Origin: Crossiella sp. SN42
Lineage (GTDB): Bacteria > Actinomycetota > Actinomycetes > Mycobacteriales > Pseudonocardiaceae
Reading direction: 5' to 3'
NCBI RefSeq assembly: GCF_023897065.1
Contig: NZ_JAMHIV010000034.1
Location: forward strand, 1 to 64,000
Length of the DNA stretch: 64,000 bases
The position numbers were made by a program, and so were the translations under genes. This document shows, piece by piece, positions 17,453 to 26,593 of the stretch; position 1 is the first letter of the stretch, and each line of letters starts with the position of its first letter. Below the pieces are notes generated by a model. That model searched no databases. It was not told where the DNA came from and saw only the letters and a program-made list of their open reading frames with translations.

Positions 17453-18289
17453 TCACTGCCGGTCGAACCGGACCGGGTGCTCTGTCGACTGTGGACAGAC
17501 GAACAGCCGCACGGCGTCCTTGATATAGGTGCCGATGGGGTTCCACGCGTCCCGGTCCCCGAGCGCGTCCTCCTCGATCGGCCGCCAGCGGGACTCGCGG
17601 CTGCCCCATTCGGTGTCGGCGATGGTGAGCAGGTGCTCGGTCGGCGTGCCGCAGGCCAGGCAGGGCTGCGGGATCCGGTCGGTGACCGCCCAGGACACCC
17701 AGCCGCCGATCTTGCTGCCCGGCGCGATGGACAGGCCGTCCCGGTAGTCCTCCCGGATGCTCTGCACCGCCTCGGCCAGGTCGGCGGGCAGGTCCTCGTG
17801 CCACGGATACTCGGTGAGGCGTTCGGGGTGCAGCACGCAGGGCCGGGGCACCAGGCTGTCGTCGCCGTCGAGCAGCATCGGCTCCGGCGGTGGCGCCGAG
17901 GACGGTGTGATCGAGTGCGAGTTCCGCCAGAACAGGTAGACGTACGGTCCGATGCCGCCCTGCAACTCGTCGTGCTCGTGCGGGCACCACAGCACCTGCA
18001 ACAGGTCCGTGCCGGGTGGGAAGGGCAGGTCGGGCAGGTCCCTGGCCCAGAACTGCCCGGCCACCACAGCTGGTTCGGGCTGCTCGGGCGCGGGGATGAA
18101 GCACTTGGGGCGCCCGCAGCGCGGCCAGGCCTCGTCTTCGGGCCACAGCAGCGGGCCGCCGAGGTGGCTGTCGTAGGCGCTGGGGTTGCCGCGGCGCGGG
18201 TGCAGGCGCACGGTGATGCGCGCATAGGCGGCCAGGGCCGGGAACCGGGCAGCGACGCCATACGCGGGCGGCCTGGTGGTGCGGGTCAT
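17453..18289 (-). CDS. DUF1963 (YwqG-like) domain protein
   Basis: 278 residues, cytosolic. The YwqG/DUF1963 hallmarks are present: HLGGPLLWPEDEAWPRC near 42-58, repeated Trp/Pro/Cys-rich beta strands (LLQVLWCPHEHDE) and a C-terminal SKIGGWVSWAVTD segment corresponding to the K-GG-P motif of the family. A Cys pair in PCLACGTP may bind metal. Biochemical function of the family is unknown. The start at 18289 lacks a good ribosome site. It has its own short unit, head-to-tail with the dehydrogenase terminator upstream. Confidence 0.8.
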   Translation of the reverse strand: MTRTTRPPAYGVAARFPALAAYARITVRLHPRRGNPSAYDSHLGGPLLWPEDEAWPRCGRPKCFIPAPEQPEPAVVAGQFWARDLPDLPFPPGTDLLQVLWCPHEHDELQGGIGPYVYLFWRNSHSITPSSAPPPEPMLLDGDDSLVPRPCVLHPERLTEYPWHEDLPADLAEAVQSIREDYRDGLSIAPGSKIGGWVSWAVTDRIPQPCLACGTPTEHLLTIADTEWGSRESRWRPIEEDALGDRDAWNPIGTYIKDAVRLFVCPQSTEHPVRFDRQ

Positions 18290-18326
18290 ACCGGGAGGCT
18301 AGGCCCAGCGTCTGACACTCGGCTCA

Positions 18327-18363
18327 CCGCCAGCGCCCCCAACGAGACCGGGGGCGCTGGCGG
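18327..18363 (-). terminator. Strong hairpin terminator of the polyol operon
   Basis: Perfect 14-bp stem, ccgccagcgccccc (18327-18340) with gggggcgctggcgg (18350-18363), nine-base loop, starting four bases beyond the dehydrogenase stop. Confidence 0.9.
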
Positions 18364-18366
18364 CGG

Positions 18367-19362
18367 TCAGGCGCCGGGCAGGACCTGGATCTTGCGGCCC
18401 TCGCCGCGGCGGAAGGACTCCAGCGCGGCGGCGTAGTCGTCCAGGGGCAGGCGGTGGCTGATGAAGATCTCCGGGTCCAGCACGCCGGCGGCGAAGAGGT
18501 CCGCGGCCCGCTCGAAGGAGTGCAGCACCGCCATCGAGCCGGTGATGGTGATCTCCTGGTTGTAGATCTTGTACGGCTCGATCACCGCGCGCGCCGAGTA
18601 GTCGGAGACGCCGAACTGCAGGAAGGTGCCGCCCTTGGCCACCCGGCCCAGCCCGTCCTGGATGGCCTTCTCGTTGCCGGTGCAGTCGATGACCACGTCC
18701 CAGCCCTCCGGCCGGTCCAGCTCGTCGGCGTTGGTGGCGGTGCCGGTGACGCCGATGCGCTGGGCGGTGGCCAGCCGGTCCGGGTTCAGGTCGACCACCT
18801 CGATGCTGGCCGCGCCGGTGCGCTTGCCCAGCTCCAGCATCATCAGGCCCATGGTGCCCGAGCCGTAGATCAGCACCCGGCTGGCCAGCTGTGAGTTGAG
18901 GATGTCGTAGCCGCGCACCGCGCAGGACAGCGGCTCGATCAGCGCGGCGTCCTCGGTGCGGATGTGCTCGGGCAGCTTCACGCAGTTGGCCACCGGCGCC
19001 ACCGCGAACTGGGCCGCGCCACCGGGCTTGCTGACCCCGATGGCGTTCCAGCGCTCGCACAGGTTGTTGCGGCCCACCCGGCAGTAACGGCACTCGTGGC
19101 AGTACAGCGAGGGGTCCACCGCGACCCGGTCCCCGGCGCGGACCTCGGTGACCTCCTTGCCGGTCTCCACCACGACCCCGGCGAACTCGTGGCCGGGCAC
19201 CACCGGCAGGGTCGGGGCGAACTCTCCTTGCAGGATATGGAGATCCGTGCCGCACAGGCCACAGGCGGCCACCTCGACGACGACCTCGCGGGGACCCGGC
19301 GCGGGATCGGGCACCGTGGTGACCTCGACCTGACCGACTCCGCTGATGACGGCGGCCTTCAT
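18367..19362 (-). CDS. Zinc-dependent alcohol/polyol dehydrogenase (MDR family)
   Basis: 331 residues. Medium-chain dehydrogenase with catalytic-zinc ligands in ACGLCGTDLH (Cys37-like) and VPGHEFAG, four structural-zinc cysteines in YCHECRYCRVGRNNLC, and a Rossmann motif GSGTMGLMMLELGK. Best fit is the sorbitol/threitol/L-iditol dehydrogenase group oxidising a sugar alcohol with NAD(P). It is the last gene of a transporter operon; its ATG overlaps the upstream permease stop by one base (TGATG). Context strongly suggests it oxidises the imported substrate. Exact polyol unknown. Confidence 0.9.
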   Translation of the reverse strand: MKAAVISGVGQVEVTTVPDPAPGPREVVVEVAACGLCGTDLHILQGEFAPTLPVVPGHEFAGVVVETGKEVTEVRAGDRVAVDPSLYCHECRYCRVGRNNLCERWNAIGVSKPGGAAQFAVAPVANCVKLPEHIRTEDAALIEPLSCAVRGYDILNSQLASRVLIYGSGTMGLMMLELGKRTGAASIEVVDLNPDRLATAQRIGVTGTATNADELDRPEGWDVVIDCTGNEKAIQDGLGRVAKGGTFLQFGVSDYSARAVIEPYKIYNQEITITGSMAVLHSFERAADLFAAGVLDPEIFISHRLPLDDYAAALESFRRGEGRKIQVLPGA

Positions 19363-20186
19363 CACTTCACAGCTCCCAATGACAGGCCCTGGACCAGCTT
19401 GTCCTGGGCGGCGAAACCGGCGATGAGCACCGGCAGTGACACCACGGTGGCCGCGGCGCACATCTTGGCCAGGAACAGGCCCTGGCTGGTGACGAACCCG
19501 GTGAGGAAGACCGGCGCGGTGCCCGCGACGACCCCGGTCAGCACCCTGGCGAACAACAGCTCGTTCCAGCTGAAGATGAAGCAGATCAACGCGGTGGCCG
19601 CGATGCCGGGCATGGCCACCGGCGCGACCACCCGGCGCAGCGTGGTGACCAGGCCCGCGCCGTCCAGCGCGGCGGCCTCCAGCATCTCCTTGGGGATCTC
19701 GGCCAGGAAGGAGCGCATCAGCCACACCGCGATCGGCAGGTTCATCGAGGTGTAGAGCACCACCAGGAAGGAGATGTTGTCCAGCAGCCCGGAGTACTGG
19801 GCGATCAGGTAGATCGGCAGCAGCCCGGCGACCACCGGCAGCATCTTGGTGGAGAGGAAGAAGAAGAGCACATCGCTCCACTTCTCCACCGGCCTGATCG
19901 AGAGCGCGTACGCCGCCGGAACCGCAAGCAGGAGAACAAGAATCGTCGATCCGACGCTGGCGCTGACCGAGTTGAGCAGCGGCGGCCACGGGCTGGCCCC
20001 GCCGTCGGCGCCGAAGAACTCCGCGTAGCCGTCCAGGGTGAGCGGGGCCAGGATGGACGGCGGGTTGGTGGCCGCGTCGGACTCGCTGTGCAGCGAGGTG
20101 AGCACCATCCAGGCCACCGGCAGGAAGAACAGGATGCCGGCGAGCCAGGCCAGCGCGCCCCACGGGCGCCAGGCGCGGCGGGTCAT
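19362..20186 (-). CDS. ABC sugar/polyol permease, MalG-like
   Basis: 274 residues with six predicted membrane helices and the EAA loop EAAALDGAGLVTTLRRVVAP that contacts the ATPase. Typical of the second CUT1 permease subunit. Starts by ATGA overlap with the upstream permease stop and ends by TGATG overlap with the dehydrogenase start, so translation is coupled through the operon. Confidence 0.93.
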   Translation of the reverse strand: MTRRAWRPWGALAWLAGILFFLPVAWMVLTSLHSESDAATNPPSILAPLTLDGYAEFFGADGGASPWPPLLNSVSASVGSTILVLLLAVPAAYALSIRPVEKWSDVLFFFLSTKMLPVVAGLLPIYLIAQYSGLLDNISFLVVLYTSMNLPIAVWLMRSFLAEIPKEMLEAAALDGAGLVTTLRRVVAPVAMPGIAATALICFIFSWNELLFARVLTGVVAGTAPVFLTGFVTSQGLFLAKMCAAATVVSLPVLIAGFAAQDKLVQGLSLGAVK

Positions 20187-21106
20187 CGGGTCACCTCGTC
20201 TTTCAGCAGGGAGGACACCGCGCGCAGCGCGAAGGTGGCGATGATGATCGAGCCGATCACCACGACCACCCCGGCGGCGGAGGCCTGGCCGTAGTCGTGT
20301 GCCTGGTAGAAGGTCTGGTAGATGGTGTAGGGCAGGTTGGCGGTGTCCAGGCCGCCGGAGGTGATGGTGAACACCGCGTCGAAGTTCTGCACGATGTAGA
20401 TCGAGCCCAGCAGCGCGCCCAGCTCCAGGTACTGGCGCAGGTGCGGCAGGGTCAGGTAGCGGAAGACCTGGAACCCGCTGGCCCCGTCGATGGAGGCGGC
20501 CTCCACCGCGTCCAGGGGCCGGGATTGCAGACCTGCCAACAGGATCAGCATCATGAACGGCGTCCACTGCCACACCAGCGAGGCGACCACCGCGACCAGC
20601 GGCATCTCGCTGATCCAGTCCACCTCGGTGCCGAGCAGACCGTTGAACAGGCCGTACTCCGGGTTGTAGAGCGCGTGCTTCCACAGCAGCGCGGCGGCCA
20701 CCGGCACCACCAGGAACGGCGCGATCAGCATCGTGCGCACCAGGCCGCGGCCGCGGAACTTGTTGTCCAGCAACAGGGCCAGGCCCAGGCCGAGGATCAG
20801 GCTGACCAGCACCACGCTGGCGGTGAGCAGGATCGTGGTGAGCACCGAGGACCGCAGGTTCGGGTCGGTGACCACGGCCAGGTAGTTGTCCAGGAAGGCG
20901 AAACCGCGGTTCTCCGGGGCCAGGGAGTTCCACTGGAGGAAGGAGATCACCAGGGTGGCCACGAACGGCAGCTGGGTGACCGCGATGGTGAAGATCAGCG
21001 CGGGCAGCAGCGGCGCGCGCCGGGCCCAGCGGGCCGCCTTGGCCGCGCTGCGCGGCTGGGCCGGCGGACCGGCGACCGGGGCGGGGCGGGTGTCGAGGGT
21101 GGTCAT
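20183..21106 (-). CDS. ABC sugar/polyol permease, MalF-like
   Basis: 307 residues, cytosolic N-terminal Pro/Ala-rich tail of about 30 residues, then six membrane helices and the EAA loop VEAASIDGASGFQVFRYLTL. First permease subunit of a CUT1 importer. Preceded by gaggaggaacg, a strong ribosome site, 11 bp after the binding-protein stop. No ATP-binding gene is in the operon, so a shared MsiK-like ATPase elsewhere would be required (inference from actinomycete CUT1 systems). Confidence 0.93.
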   Translation of the reverse strand: MTTLDTRPAPVAGPPAQPRSAAKAARWARRAPLLPALIFTIAVTQLPFVATLVISFLQWNSLAPENRGFAFLDNYLAVVTDPNLRSSVLTTILLTASVVLVSLILGLGLALLLDNKFRGRGLVRTMLIAPFLVVPVAAALLWKHALYNPEYGLFNGLLGTEVDWISEMPLVAVVASLVWQWTPFMMLILLAGLQSRPLDAVEAASIDGASGFQVFRYLTLPHLRQYLELGALLGSIYIVQNFDAVFTITSGGLDTANLPYTIYQTFYQAHDYGQASAAGVVVVIGSIIIATFALRAVSSLLKDEVTR

Positions 21107-21117
21107 CGTTCCTCCTC

Positions 21118-22470
21118 TCAGTTCCGGTACTTCTTGGCGACCTTGTCCGCCAGGCCTTGCGAAGCCCGCAACGCCTCCTCCACCGACTCACGCCCGGCGA
21201 TGGCGGAGCTGATCTCCTGGGAGACCTGGGTGCCCAGGTTGGTGAACTCCGGGATGCCGACGAACTGGATGCCGTAGGCCGGACGCGGCTGCACACCCGG
21301 GTTGCGCGGGTCGGCGGTGGCGATGGCCTCGCGGGTGGCGGCGGCGTAGGAACCGCCCAGCTTCAGGTACTCCGGCCGCTGGTAGGTCGAGGCGCGCTTG
21401 CCGTCGGGGACCTTGGACCAGCCCAGCTGCTGCCCGGCCACGGTCTCGTAGTCCTTGCCGCTGGCCCAGGACAGGAACTTCCAGGCCGCCTGCTGCTTCT
21501 TCGAGGCCTGCTGCACGGCGAAGGCCCAGGTGTAGAGCCAGCCGGAGCTCTTGGTCTTCACCACCGGCGCCTGGGCGAAGCCGAGCTTGCCGCGCACCGG
21601 GGAGTCCTGCGCTTCCAGCAGCCCGGCCGCGGAGGTGGCGTCGTACCACATGGCGACCTTGCCCTGGGTCATGTTGTTCAGGCACTCGGCGAAACCCGCT
21701 TGCGGCGCACCGGCTTCACCGTGGTTTCGGACCAGGTCCACGTAGAACTTGGTGGCCTCGGTGAACTCCGGCGCGTCCAGCTTGGCCTGCCAGTCCTGGG
21801 TGAACCAGGTGCCGCCGAAGGTGTTCACCACGGTGGTCAGCGGCGCCATCAGCTGGCCCCAGCCGGGCTGGCCGCGCAGGCAGATGCCCTTCATACCCGG
21901 CTCGGCACCGTCCACTTTGGACGCGATGTCGGCGACCTGCTGCCAGGTCGGCCGTTCCGGCATGGTGAGGTTCTTCGCGGCCAGGATGTCCTTGCGGTAC
22001 ATCAGGAAGGAGGACTCGCCGTAGAAGGGCTGGGCGTAGACCTTGCCGTCGGCGGCGGTCAGCGACTGCCGGATCGGCTCCAGCACGTCCTGCTGGTCGA
22101 AGCCGGGGTCGGCGGCGATGAAGCCGTCCAGGGGTGCCAGCCACTTGTTCTTGGCGTAGATCGGCACCTCGTAGTTGGACAGGGTGGCGATGTCGTACTG
22201 CCCGGCCTGGCTGGTGAAGTCCTGGCTGATCTTGTCCCGGACGTCGTTCTCCGGCAGCACGGTGAAGTTCACCTTGACGCCGGTGCGCTTGCTGAAGTGC
22301 TCGGCGGTCAGCCGCTGGATGTCCAGCATCTGCGGGTTGTTCACCATCAGCACGTTGATCGAGTTCGGGTCGTCAGGGTCGCCGATGCCGCCCGCGCCCG
22401 CGCAACCGGCGGCTAGCAAAGCCGAGGCGAGCGCGAGAGCGGCGAGTCGCCGGGGGGTGGGTGACGTCAT
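21118..22470 (-). CDS. ABC sugar/polyol-binding lipoprotein (SBP family 1)
   Basis: 450 residues; ATG at 22470 with aaggaagg upstream. Lipoprotein signal with lipobox LLAAGC, then the two-lobe binding-protein fold (VLMVNNPQMLDIQRLTAEHF, YDIATLSNYEVPIYAKNKWL, GKVAMWYDATSAAG). Close in style to sorbitol/mannitol-type SmoE proteins, which fits the downstream zinc dehydrogenase. First structural gene of the operon; the DeoR regulator gene lies immediately upstream in the same direction. Confidence 0.92.
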   Translation of the reverse strand: MTSPTPRRLAALALASALLAAGCAGAGGIGDPDDPNSINVLMVNNPQMLDIQRLTAEHFSKRTGVKVNFTVLPENDVRDKISQDFTSQAGQYDIATLSNYEVPIYAKNKWLAPLDGFIAADPGFDQQDVLEPIRQSLTAADGKVYAQPFYGESSFLMYRKDILAAKNLTMPERPTWQQVADIASKVDGAEPGMKGICLRGQPGWGQLMAPLTTVVNTFGGTWFTQDWQAKLDAPEFTEATKFYVDLVRNHGEAGAPQAGFAECLNNMTQGKVAMWYDATSAAGLLEAQDSPVRGKLGFAQAPVVKTKSSGWLYTWAFAVQQASKKQQAAWKFLSWASGKDYETVAGQQLGWSKVPDGKRASTYQRPEYLKLGGSYAAATREAIATADPRNPGVQPRPAYGIQFVGIPEFTNLGTQVSQEISSAIAGRESVEEALRASQGLADKVAKKYRN

Positions 22471-22552
22471 CGTCCTTCCTTCCCTGAGTGCGGGCAGCAC
22501 GGCAGGGGCCGCCGCGGGGGCGAACCTGTTGGGGGAACTGGAGTTGTGCGGG

Positions 22553-23314
22553 TCAGACCCGGATGACCTTGGGGCCCAGCAGGGCGTAGCGGTGGGCCTC
22601 GGTGGGGGAGAGGGTGGTGTCGGTGATGATCGCCTCGAAGTCCGAGACCGTGGCGAAGCGGCTGAAGCTGGCCACGCCGAACTTGGTGTGCACCCCGACG
22701 AAGACCTTTCGCCGGGAGGACTGGATGGCCTGCGCCTTGACCGCGCTGACCACCGGGTCCGGGGTGGTGAGGCCGTGCTCGCGGGAGATGCCGTTCGCGC
22801 CGATGTAGGCCAGGTCGATGACCAGCTCGCTGAGCATCCGGATCGCCCAGTGGTCCACGGTGGCCTTGGTGCGGCCCCGGACCCGCCCGCCGAGCAGCAG
22901 CACGGTGAAGCCGGGCTGTTCCGACATCGCCGCCGCGGTGGGCAGCGAGGCGGTGACCACGGTCAGCGGCCGGGCGGTCGGTAGGTTCTCGGCGATCAGG
23001 TGCGGGGTGAAGCCCTCGTCGATGAACACCGTCTCGGCCTCGTCCAGCCGCTCGGCCGCGGCCCTGGCGATGCGCTGCTTCTCCGGGACCATGGACGCCG
23101 CGCGGAAGGCCAGCCCGGTCTCGAACCCGGCGCTCTCCACCGGCAGCGCGCCGCCGTGCGTGCGGCGCAGCAGCCCGTGCTCGCCGAGGGTCTTGAGGTC
23201 GCGGCGCACCGTCTCCGGCGCGACCCCGAACTCCACCGCCATGGCCATCACGTCGACCTTGCCGTCGGCTCGCGCCCTGGCCAGGATGCGCCGCTTGCGG
23301 TCTTCCGCCTGCAC
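22553..23314 (-). CDS. DeoR/GlpR-family transcriptional regulator
   Basis: 253 residues from GTG at 23314, supported by aaggagg five bases upstream; an in-frame start further upstream at 23389 would extend into the promoter. N-terminal DeoR winged helix (RKRRILARARADG, FGVAPETVRRDLKTLGEHGLLRRTHGGA) and C-terminal sugar-phosphate isomerase-like sensor domain (VFIDEGFTPHLIAENL, LLLGGRVRGRTKATVD). Sits 82 bp upstream of the importer and likely represses it, with a phosphorylated polyol or sugar as inducer (inference). Confidence 0.92.
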   Translation of the reverse strand: MQAEDRKRRILARARADGKVDVMAMAVEFGVAPETVRRDLKTLGEHGLLRRTHGGALPVESAGFETGLAFRAASMVPEKQRIARAAAERLDEAETVFIDEGFTPHLIAENLPTARPLTVVTASLPTAAAMSEQPGFTVLLLGGRVRGRTKATVDHWAIRMLSELVIDLAYIGANGISREHGLTTPDPVVSAVKAQAIQSSRRKVFVGVHTKFGVASFSRFATVSDFEAIITDTTLSPTEAHRYALLGPKVIRV

Positions 23315-23329
23315 CCAGACCTCCTTGTC

Positions 23330-23372
23330 CGTTCGGGCTTCGAACCTGGGCTCAACCGTGCCCGTTCGGGCT
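23330..23372. promoter_or_regulatory. Direct repeats upstream of deoR-type gene
   Basis: cgttcgggct occurs exactly twice (23330-23339 and 23363-23372) with a 33-bp period, about three helical turns, directly upstream of the DeoR-family start. Possible autoregulatory binding sites; no experiment or homologue is known to me. Confidence 0.4.
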
Positions 23373-23553
23373 GCGCATAGGTTTAACACCGCCGAAACGG
23401 TGTGGCCAGCACCACAGCCCAGCCGGTCAACGCCCGTTTGATGTCCGTTTCGCCGCCGGACTACCAGGGGTTTTCCCAGGTAATCGATCTACCCGGTCGG
23501 CCGGGGTGTCCGTTTGGTGTGATCCACTCGCCCGGATCGCGGTCCGAACCCGG

Positions 23554-24804
23554 TCAGCAGTCACTCGGCCGGGTGGCTTTCCGGCGCTGGTCCTGACCGA
23601 CCGTGCACACCACGCCGAGCACCAGCGGCAGCGAGAGCGCCGCGACCAGGATCATCCCGCCGTCGTGCCCGCCACCCAGGAAGCCCTGCGCCATCGGGCC
23701 CACCGCCGCTGAGGCCGCCGCGGCGGCCGACAGCACGCCCGCCGCGGTGGTCGGCGAGTCGGTCGCGGCCGCGCCCAACGCGGTGACCAGCGGATACAGC
23801 GGGGCGATGCCGAGCCCGGCGACCGCGGTGGCCACGGTCAGACCGGGCACGTCCGGCCCGTAGAGCACGACGCCGCCGGTGCCCGCGGTGGCCAGCACGG
23901 CGGCGCCGACCAGCAGCGGCCCGGTGCCCAGCCAGTCGACCAGGCGCACCGAGGCCAGCCTGCCCACCGCGACGCTGATCCAGAACGCCGAGGTCACCGC
24001 GGTGGCGGCGCCGGGGCCTGCGCCCGCGACGAGCACCGCGTTCTGGTAGGACCAGTCGGCCAGCCCGGCGTTCATCATGTTGACCGCGGACACCGCCACC
24101 ATCGGCGCGGCCAGCACGCCGAGCCCGATCGGCAGCCGGGGAACCGCTGCCCGGGTGAGTCCGGAAACGGGCGCGGCCCGGTAGACGAACAGACGGCTGC
24201 CCAGCACGGCCATGGTGCCCGCGGCCAGCGCGTAGGCCGCGCCCCAGTGCCCGGTGAGGCGGCAGAGGTAGACCAGCAGCGGCCCGGCGATCGAGCCGAG
24301 GCTGTACCAGAAGTGCAGCGCGGCCACGTGCCGCGGCGCCTCGTCGCCCATCCTGGCCACCACCTCGGCGTTGCACACCACGTGCAGCCCGCCCTGGCCG
24401 AGGCCCCACAGCACCGCGGCCAGCACCGCCACCGGCAGCCCGGCGGGCAGCAGCAACAGCAGCAGGCCCGCGGAGTAGCAGAGGAAACCGGCGAGGCCGA
24501 GCAGCGCGGTGGACAGCCGGGCGCCGAGCCAGGCGCAGCTGACCGAGGCCAGGAACTGGCCGAGCTGGCGGCCGGAGCGGATCGAGCCCGCCATCGGCAG
24601 GGTGATGGCCAGCGTCTGCGCCAGGTCGCCGAGGGTGGGGCCGAGCAGCGCGCTGCCGAAGCCGAGCACACCGAAGACGCCGCAGCTGAGCCAGAACCAC
24701 TGGCGCGTCGGCCGGGGAGCGGCCGCCACCAGGCGGTTCACCGGAACGGGTGAGAACATCCGGTCTTTGTGGCAGACGTTGTGCGTCCGGTCGAGTTGTT
24801 GCAT
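23554..24804 (-). CDS. MFS transporter
   Basis: Up to 416 residues with 12 predicted membrane helices, beginning WFWLSCGVFGVLGFGSALLGP. The pattern (Gly-rich helices, LHFWYSLGSIAGPLL in helix 5, VNMMNAGLADWSYQNAVL at the start of the second half) resembles the fucose/FucP-like or YbjJ-type MFS branch. Substrate unknown. ATG at 24804 taken, with ATG at 24759 an equally good candidate; neither has a clear ribosome site. Stands alone between the DeoR promoter and a long upstream region. Confidence 0.88.
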   Translation of the reverse strand: MQQLDRTHNVCHKDRMFSPVPVNRLVAAAPRPTRQWFWLSCGVFGVLGFGSALLGPTLGDLAQTLAITLPMAGSIRSGRQLGQFLASVSCAWLGARLSTALLGLAGFLCYSAGLLLLLLPAGLPVAVLAAVLWGLGQGGLHVVCNAEVVARMGDEAPRHVAALHFWYSLGSIAGPLLVYLCRLTGHWGAAYALAAGTMAVLGSRLFVYRAAPVSGLTRAAVPRLPIGLGVLAAPMVAVSAVNMMNAGLADWSYQNAVLVAGAGPGAATAVTSAFWISVAVGRLASVRLVDWLGTGPLLVGAAVLATAGTGGVVLYGPDVPGLTVATAVAGLGIAPLYPLVTALGAAATDSPTTAAGVLSAAAAASAAVGPMAQGFLGGGHDGGMILVAALSLPLVLGVVCTVGQDQRRKATRPSDC

Positions 24805-25097
24805 CGGCGGAATGAAACCGACGGGAGAAAGGGACTGCTTTATCGTGCAAGCGGTTACCTATGTACGCCTGTTTCCGCAGGTAGACGGGGTGTCCGATGG
24901 TCGGATGGATGATCATCGAGCAGAGCCGGACATCCGGGAACTTGAATTTCACCCGCTGGGAGCCGGTTTCAATTTAGACTCGGCCCAGACAGGTGTGTGC
25001 AAGCCAACGGGGTGTCGGTTCGACGTTCGCGGTCCCTCGATGGGAGGCTGTTGCGCGTCCTGGGTAGACGGGCAGTGATGAGGATGGACTCGAGCCG
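24805..25097. other. Intergenic region upstream of MFS gene and 53-residue gene
   Basis: 293 bp with clearly lower GC than the flanks. No supported gene. It contains several overlapping short dyads (tccgatggtcgga, atgatcat). Divergent promoters for the MFS gene and the small membrane-protein gene are expected here, but I cannot identify convincing boxes. Confidence 0.4.
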
Positions 25098-25259
25098 GTG
25101 AATGCGAAGAAGCTGATCGTGGTGTTGGCGGTCGTTCTGGTGATCTACCTGATCATGAACGACCCACAGGGTGCCGCCGGCGGTGTGCACGGCATCCTGG
25201 GCATGCTCCGCAGCGCCGCGGAGTCGGTGATCACTTTCGTGCAGCGGTTGTTCGCCTAG
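25098..25259 (+). CDS. 53-residue single-pass membrane protein
   Basis: GTG start. Begins [20 protein letters not shown]: two lysines then one strong membrane helix, followed by a short Gly-rich linker and an amphipathic C-terminal helix ([20 protein letters not shown]) ending in FA. Codon usage is normal for the genome (mostly G/C third positions), supporting translation. The protein resembles tiny membrane proteins widespread in actinomycetes with no known role. It is convergent with the YeiH-family gene and the two stop codons overlap (shared ctag). Confidence 0.7.
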   Translation: MNAKKLIVVLAVVLVIYLIMNDPQGAAGGVHGILGMLRSAAESVITFVQRLFA

Positions 25260-26347
25260 CCGAACAGCAGCAGCGCGAGGCCGAGGGCGGCGACGATGTT
25301 GACCACCGTCGCCGCACCGAAAACACCCACCGGCCGCCATCCGGCCGCCCGCAGCGCCCCGGCCCGGAACTCCAGGCCGATGCTGACGAAGGCCAGGATC
25401 AGGAACCAGGTCCGCAGGTCGTTGGCCACCCCCAGCGCCGCCTTGCTCTCCGCCGCCGGCACCAGTCCGATGTAGACGGTGGTGAGCACCGAAGCGGCCA
25501 GGAAACCGAGCACGAACTTCGGGAACCGCTGCCACAGCCCGCGCGCCACCGAGCGCTCGGTGGCGCCGGTGCGTTCGACCTTGAGCGCGAAGTAGGCGGT
25601 CAGCGCCACCGCGACCACGCCGAGCAGCGCGTTCTGGGTGACCTTGACGATGGTGGCGATCTCCAGCGCCTTCTCCCCGGTGAGCGTGCCCGCCGCGGTC
25701 ACCGCCGCGGTGGTGTCGATGTTGCCGCCGATCCACGCCCCCGCTACTTCATCCGGCAGGCCGAGCGCGGCCGCGGCCCAGGGCAACACGAAGATCGACG
25801 GCAGCGCGAAGACGATCACCAGGCTGGCGCTGTAGGCGAGCTGTTCCTTCTTGGCCTGCACCGCGCCCGCGGCCGCGATGGCCGCGCTGACCCCGCAGAT
25901 GGCCACCGCCGAGGACAGCAGCGCGCGCAGCTTGTCCTCCAGCCCGAGCCGCCCGCCCAGCCACCAGCTGAAGCCGAAGACGATGGTGATCAGCAGCAGC
26001 GACTGCACGATCGCCGGTCCGGCCGCGCGCACGATCACCGCCAGGTTGATCGAGGCGCCGAGCAGCACCAGCCCGGTCTTGATGAAGAACTCGGTCCGGA
26101 AGCCCCCGGCCAGCCGGTCCCGCAACCCCGTCCCGGCGAGCAGCACGTTGCCCAGCAACCCCAACAGGATCGCGTACACCGGGAACTCCACCGAGGCCCC
26201 GATCCCGGCCAGCGCGGTGCCCTTGGTCAGCTCGGGCACCGCGGCGGAGAGGTAGCGGGCCAGCGCGGCGAGCGCGAGCACCACGAGCACGCCGAGCCCG
26301 GCCCAGGCGAGCGCGGGGGAGCGGCGGGGAGTGGTCACGGTGGCCAT
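25256..26347 (-). CDS. YeiH/UPF0324-family membrane transporter
   Basis: 363 residues, about ten membrane helices. Family features include [47 protein letters not shown] and [18 protein letters not shown], which match the YeiH/putative sulfate exporter family. The start at 26347 overlaps the stop of a 38-residue gene (TGATG), so both are translated from one message. Transported substrate is not established; sulfur-compound export is only a family annotation. Confidence 0.88.
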   Translation of the reverse strand: MATVTTPRRSPALAWAGLGVLVVLALAALARYLSAAVPELTKGTALAGIGASVEFPVYAILLGLLGNVLLAGTGLRDRLAGGFRTEFFIKTGLVLLGASINLAVIVRAAGPAIVQSLLLITIVFGFSWWLGGRLGLEDKLRALLSSAVAICGVSAAIAAAGAVQAKKEQLAYSASLVIVFALPSIFVLPWAAAALGLPDEVAGAWIGGNIDTTAAVTAAGTLTGEKALEIATIVKVTQNALLGVVAVALTAYFALKVERTGATERSVARGLWQRFPKFVLGFLAASVLTTVYIGLVPAAESKAALGVANDLRTWFLILAFVSIGLEFRAGALRAAGWRPVGVFGAATVVNIVAALGLALLLFG

Positions 26348-26463
26348 CACGGCACCAGCCCCGGCGGAAGGACACCGGTGAGGGCGAGGGCGAGCAGCGC
26401 GAGGCCGACGAGGACGGCCAGCCAGTCCTCGCTCAGCCGGCGGACGGGCCGGGAGTCGGTCAT
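26347..26463 (-). CDS. 38-residue membrane peptide, likely YeiH partner
   Basis: ATG at 26463, stop TGA at 26347-26349 overlapping the ATG of the YeiH-family gene by one base. Sequence begins MTDSRPVRRLSEDWLAVLVG and continues as one hydrophobic helix (LALLALALTGVLPPGLV). The one-base stop/start overlap and the membrane character argue for a real, translationally coupled subunit rather than chance. Small one-helix partners with a LSEDWLA-like start appear next to transporters in other genomes to my recollection, but this is not verified. Too small for most gene callers. Confidence 0.68.
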   Translation of the reverse strand: MTDSRPVRRLSEDWLAVLVGLALLALALTGVLPPGLVP

Positions 26464-26593
26464 GGCAGGCGACGCTAACCGCGAACGTCCGCACCCGGCA
26501 GGGGCGCGGCTTCCGTCCCAGAAACCGGGACGATTCCGCTGCCGACCGGCACCCGGACTGGGCTGAACGAGTGAACGCCCTGGTGTCCGGGTG

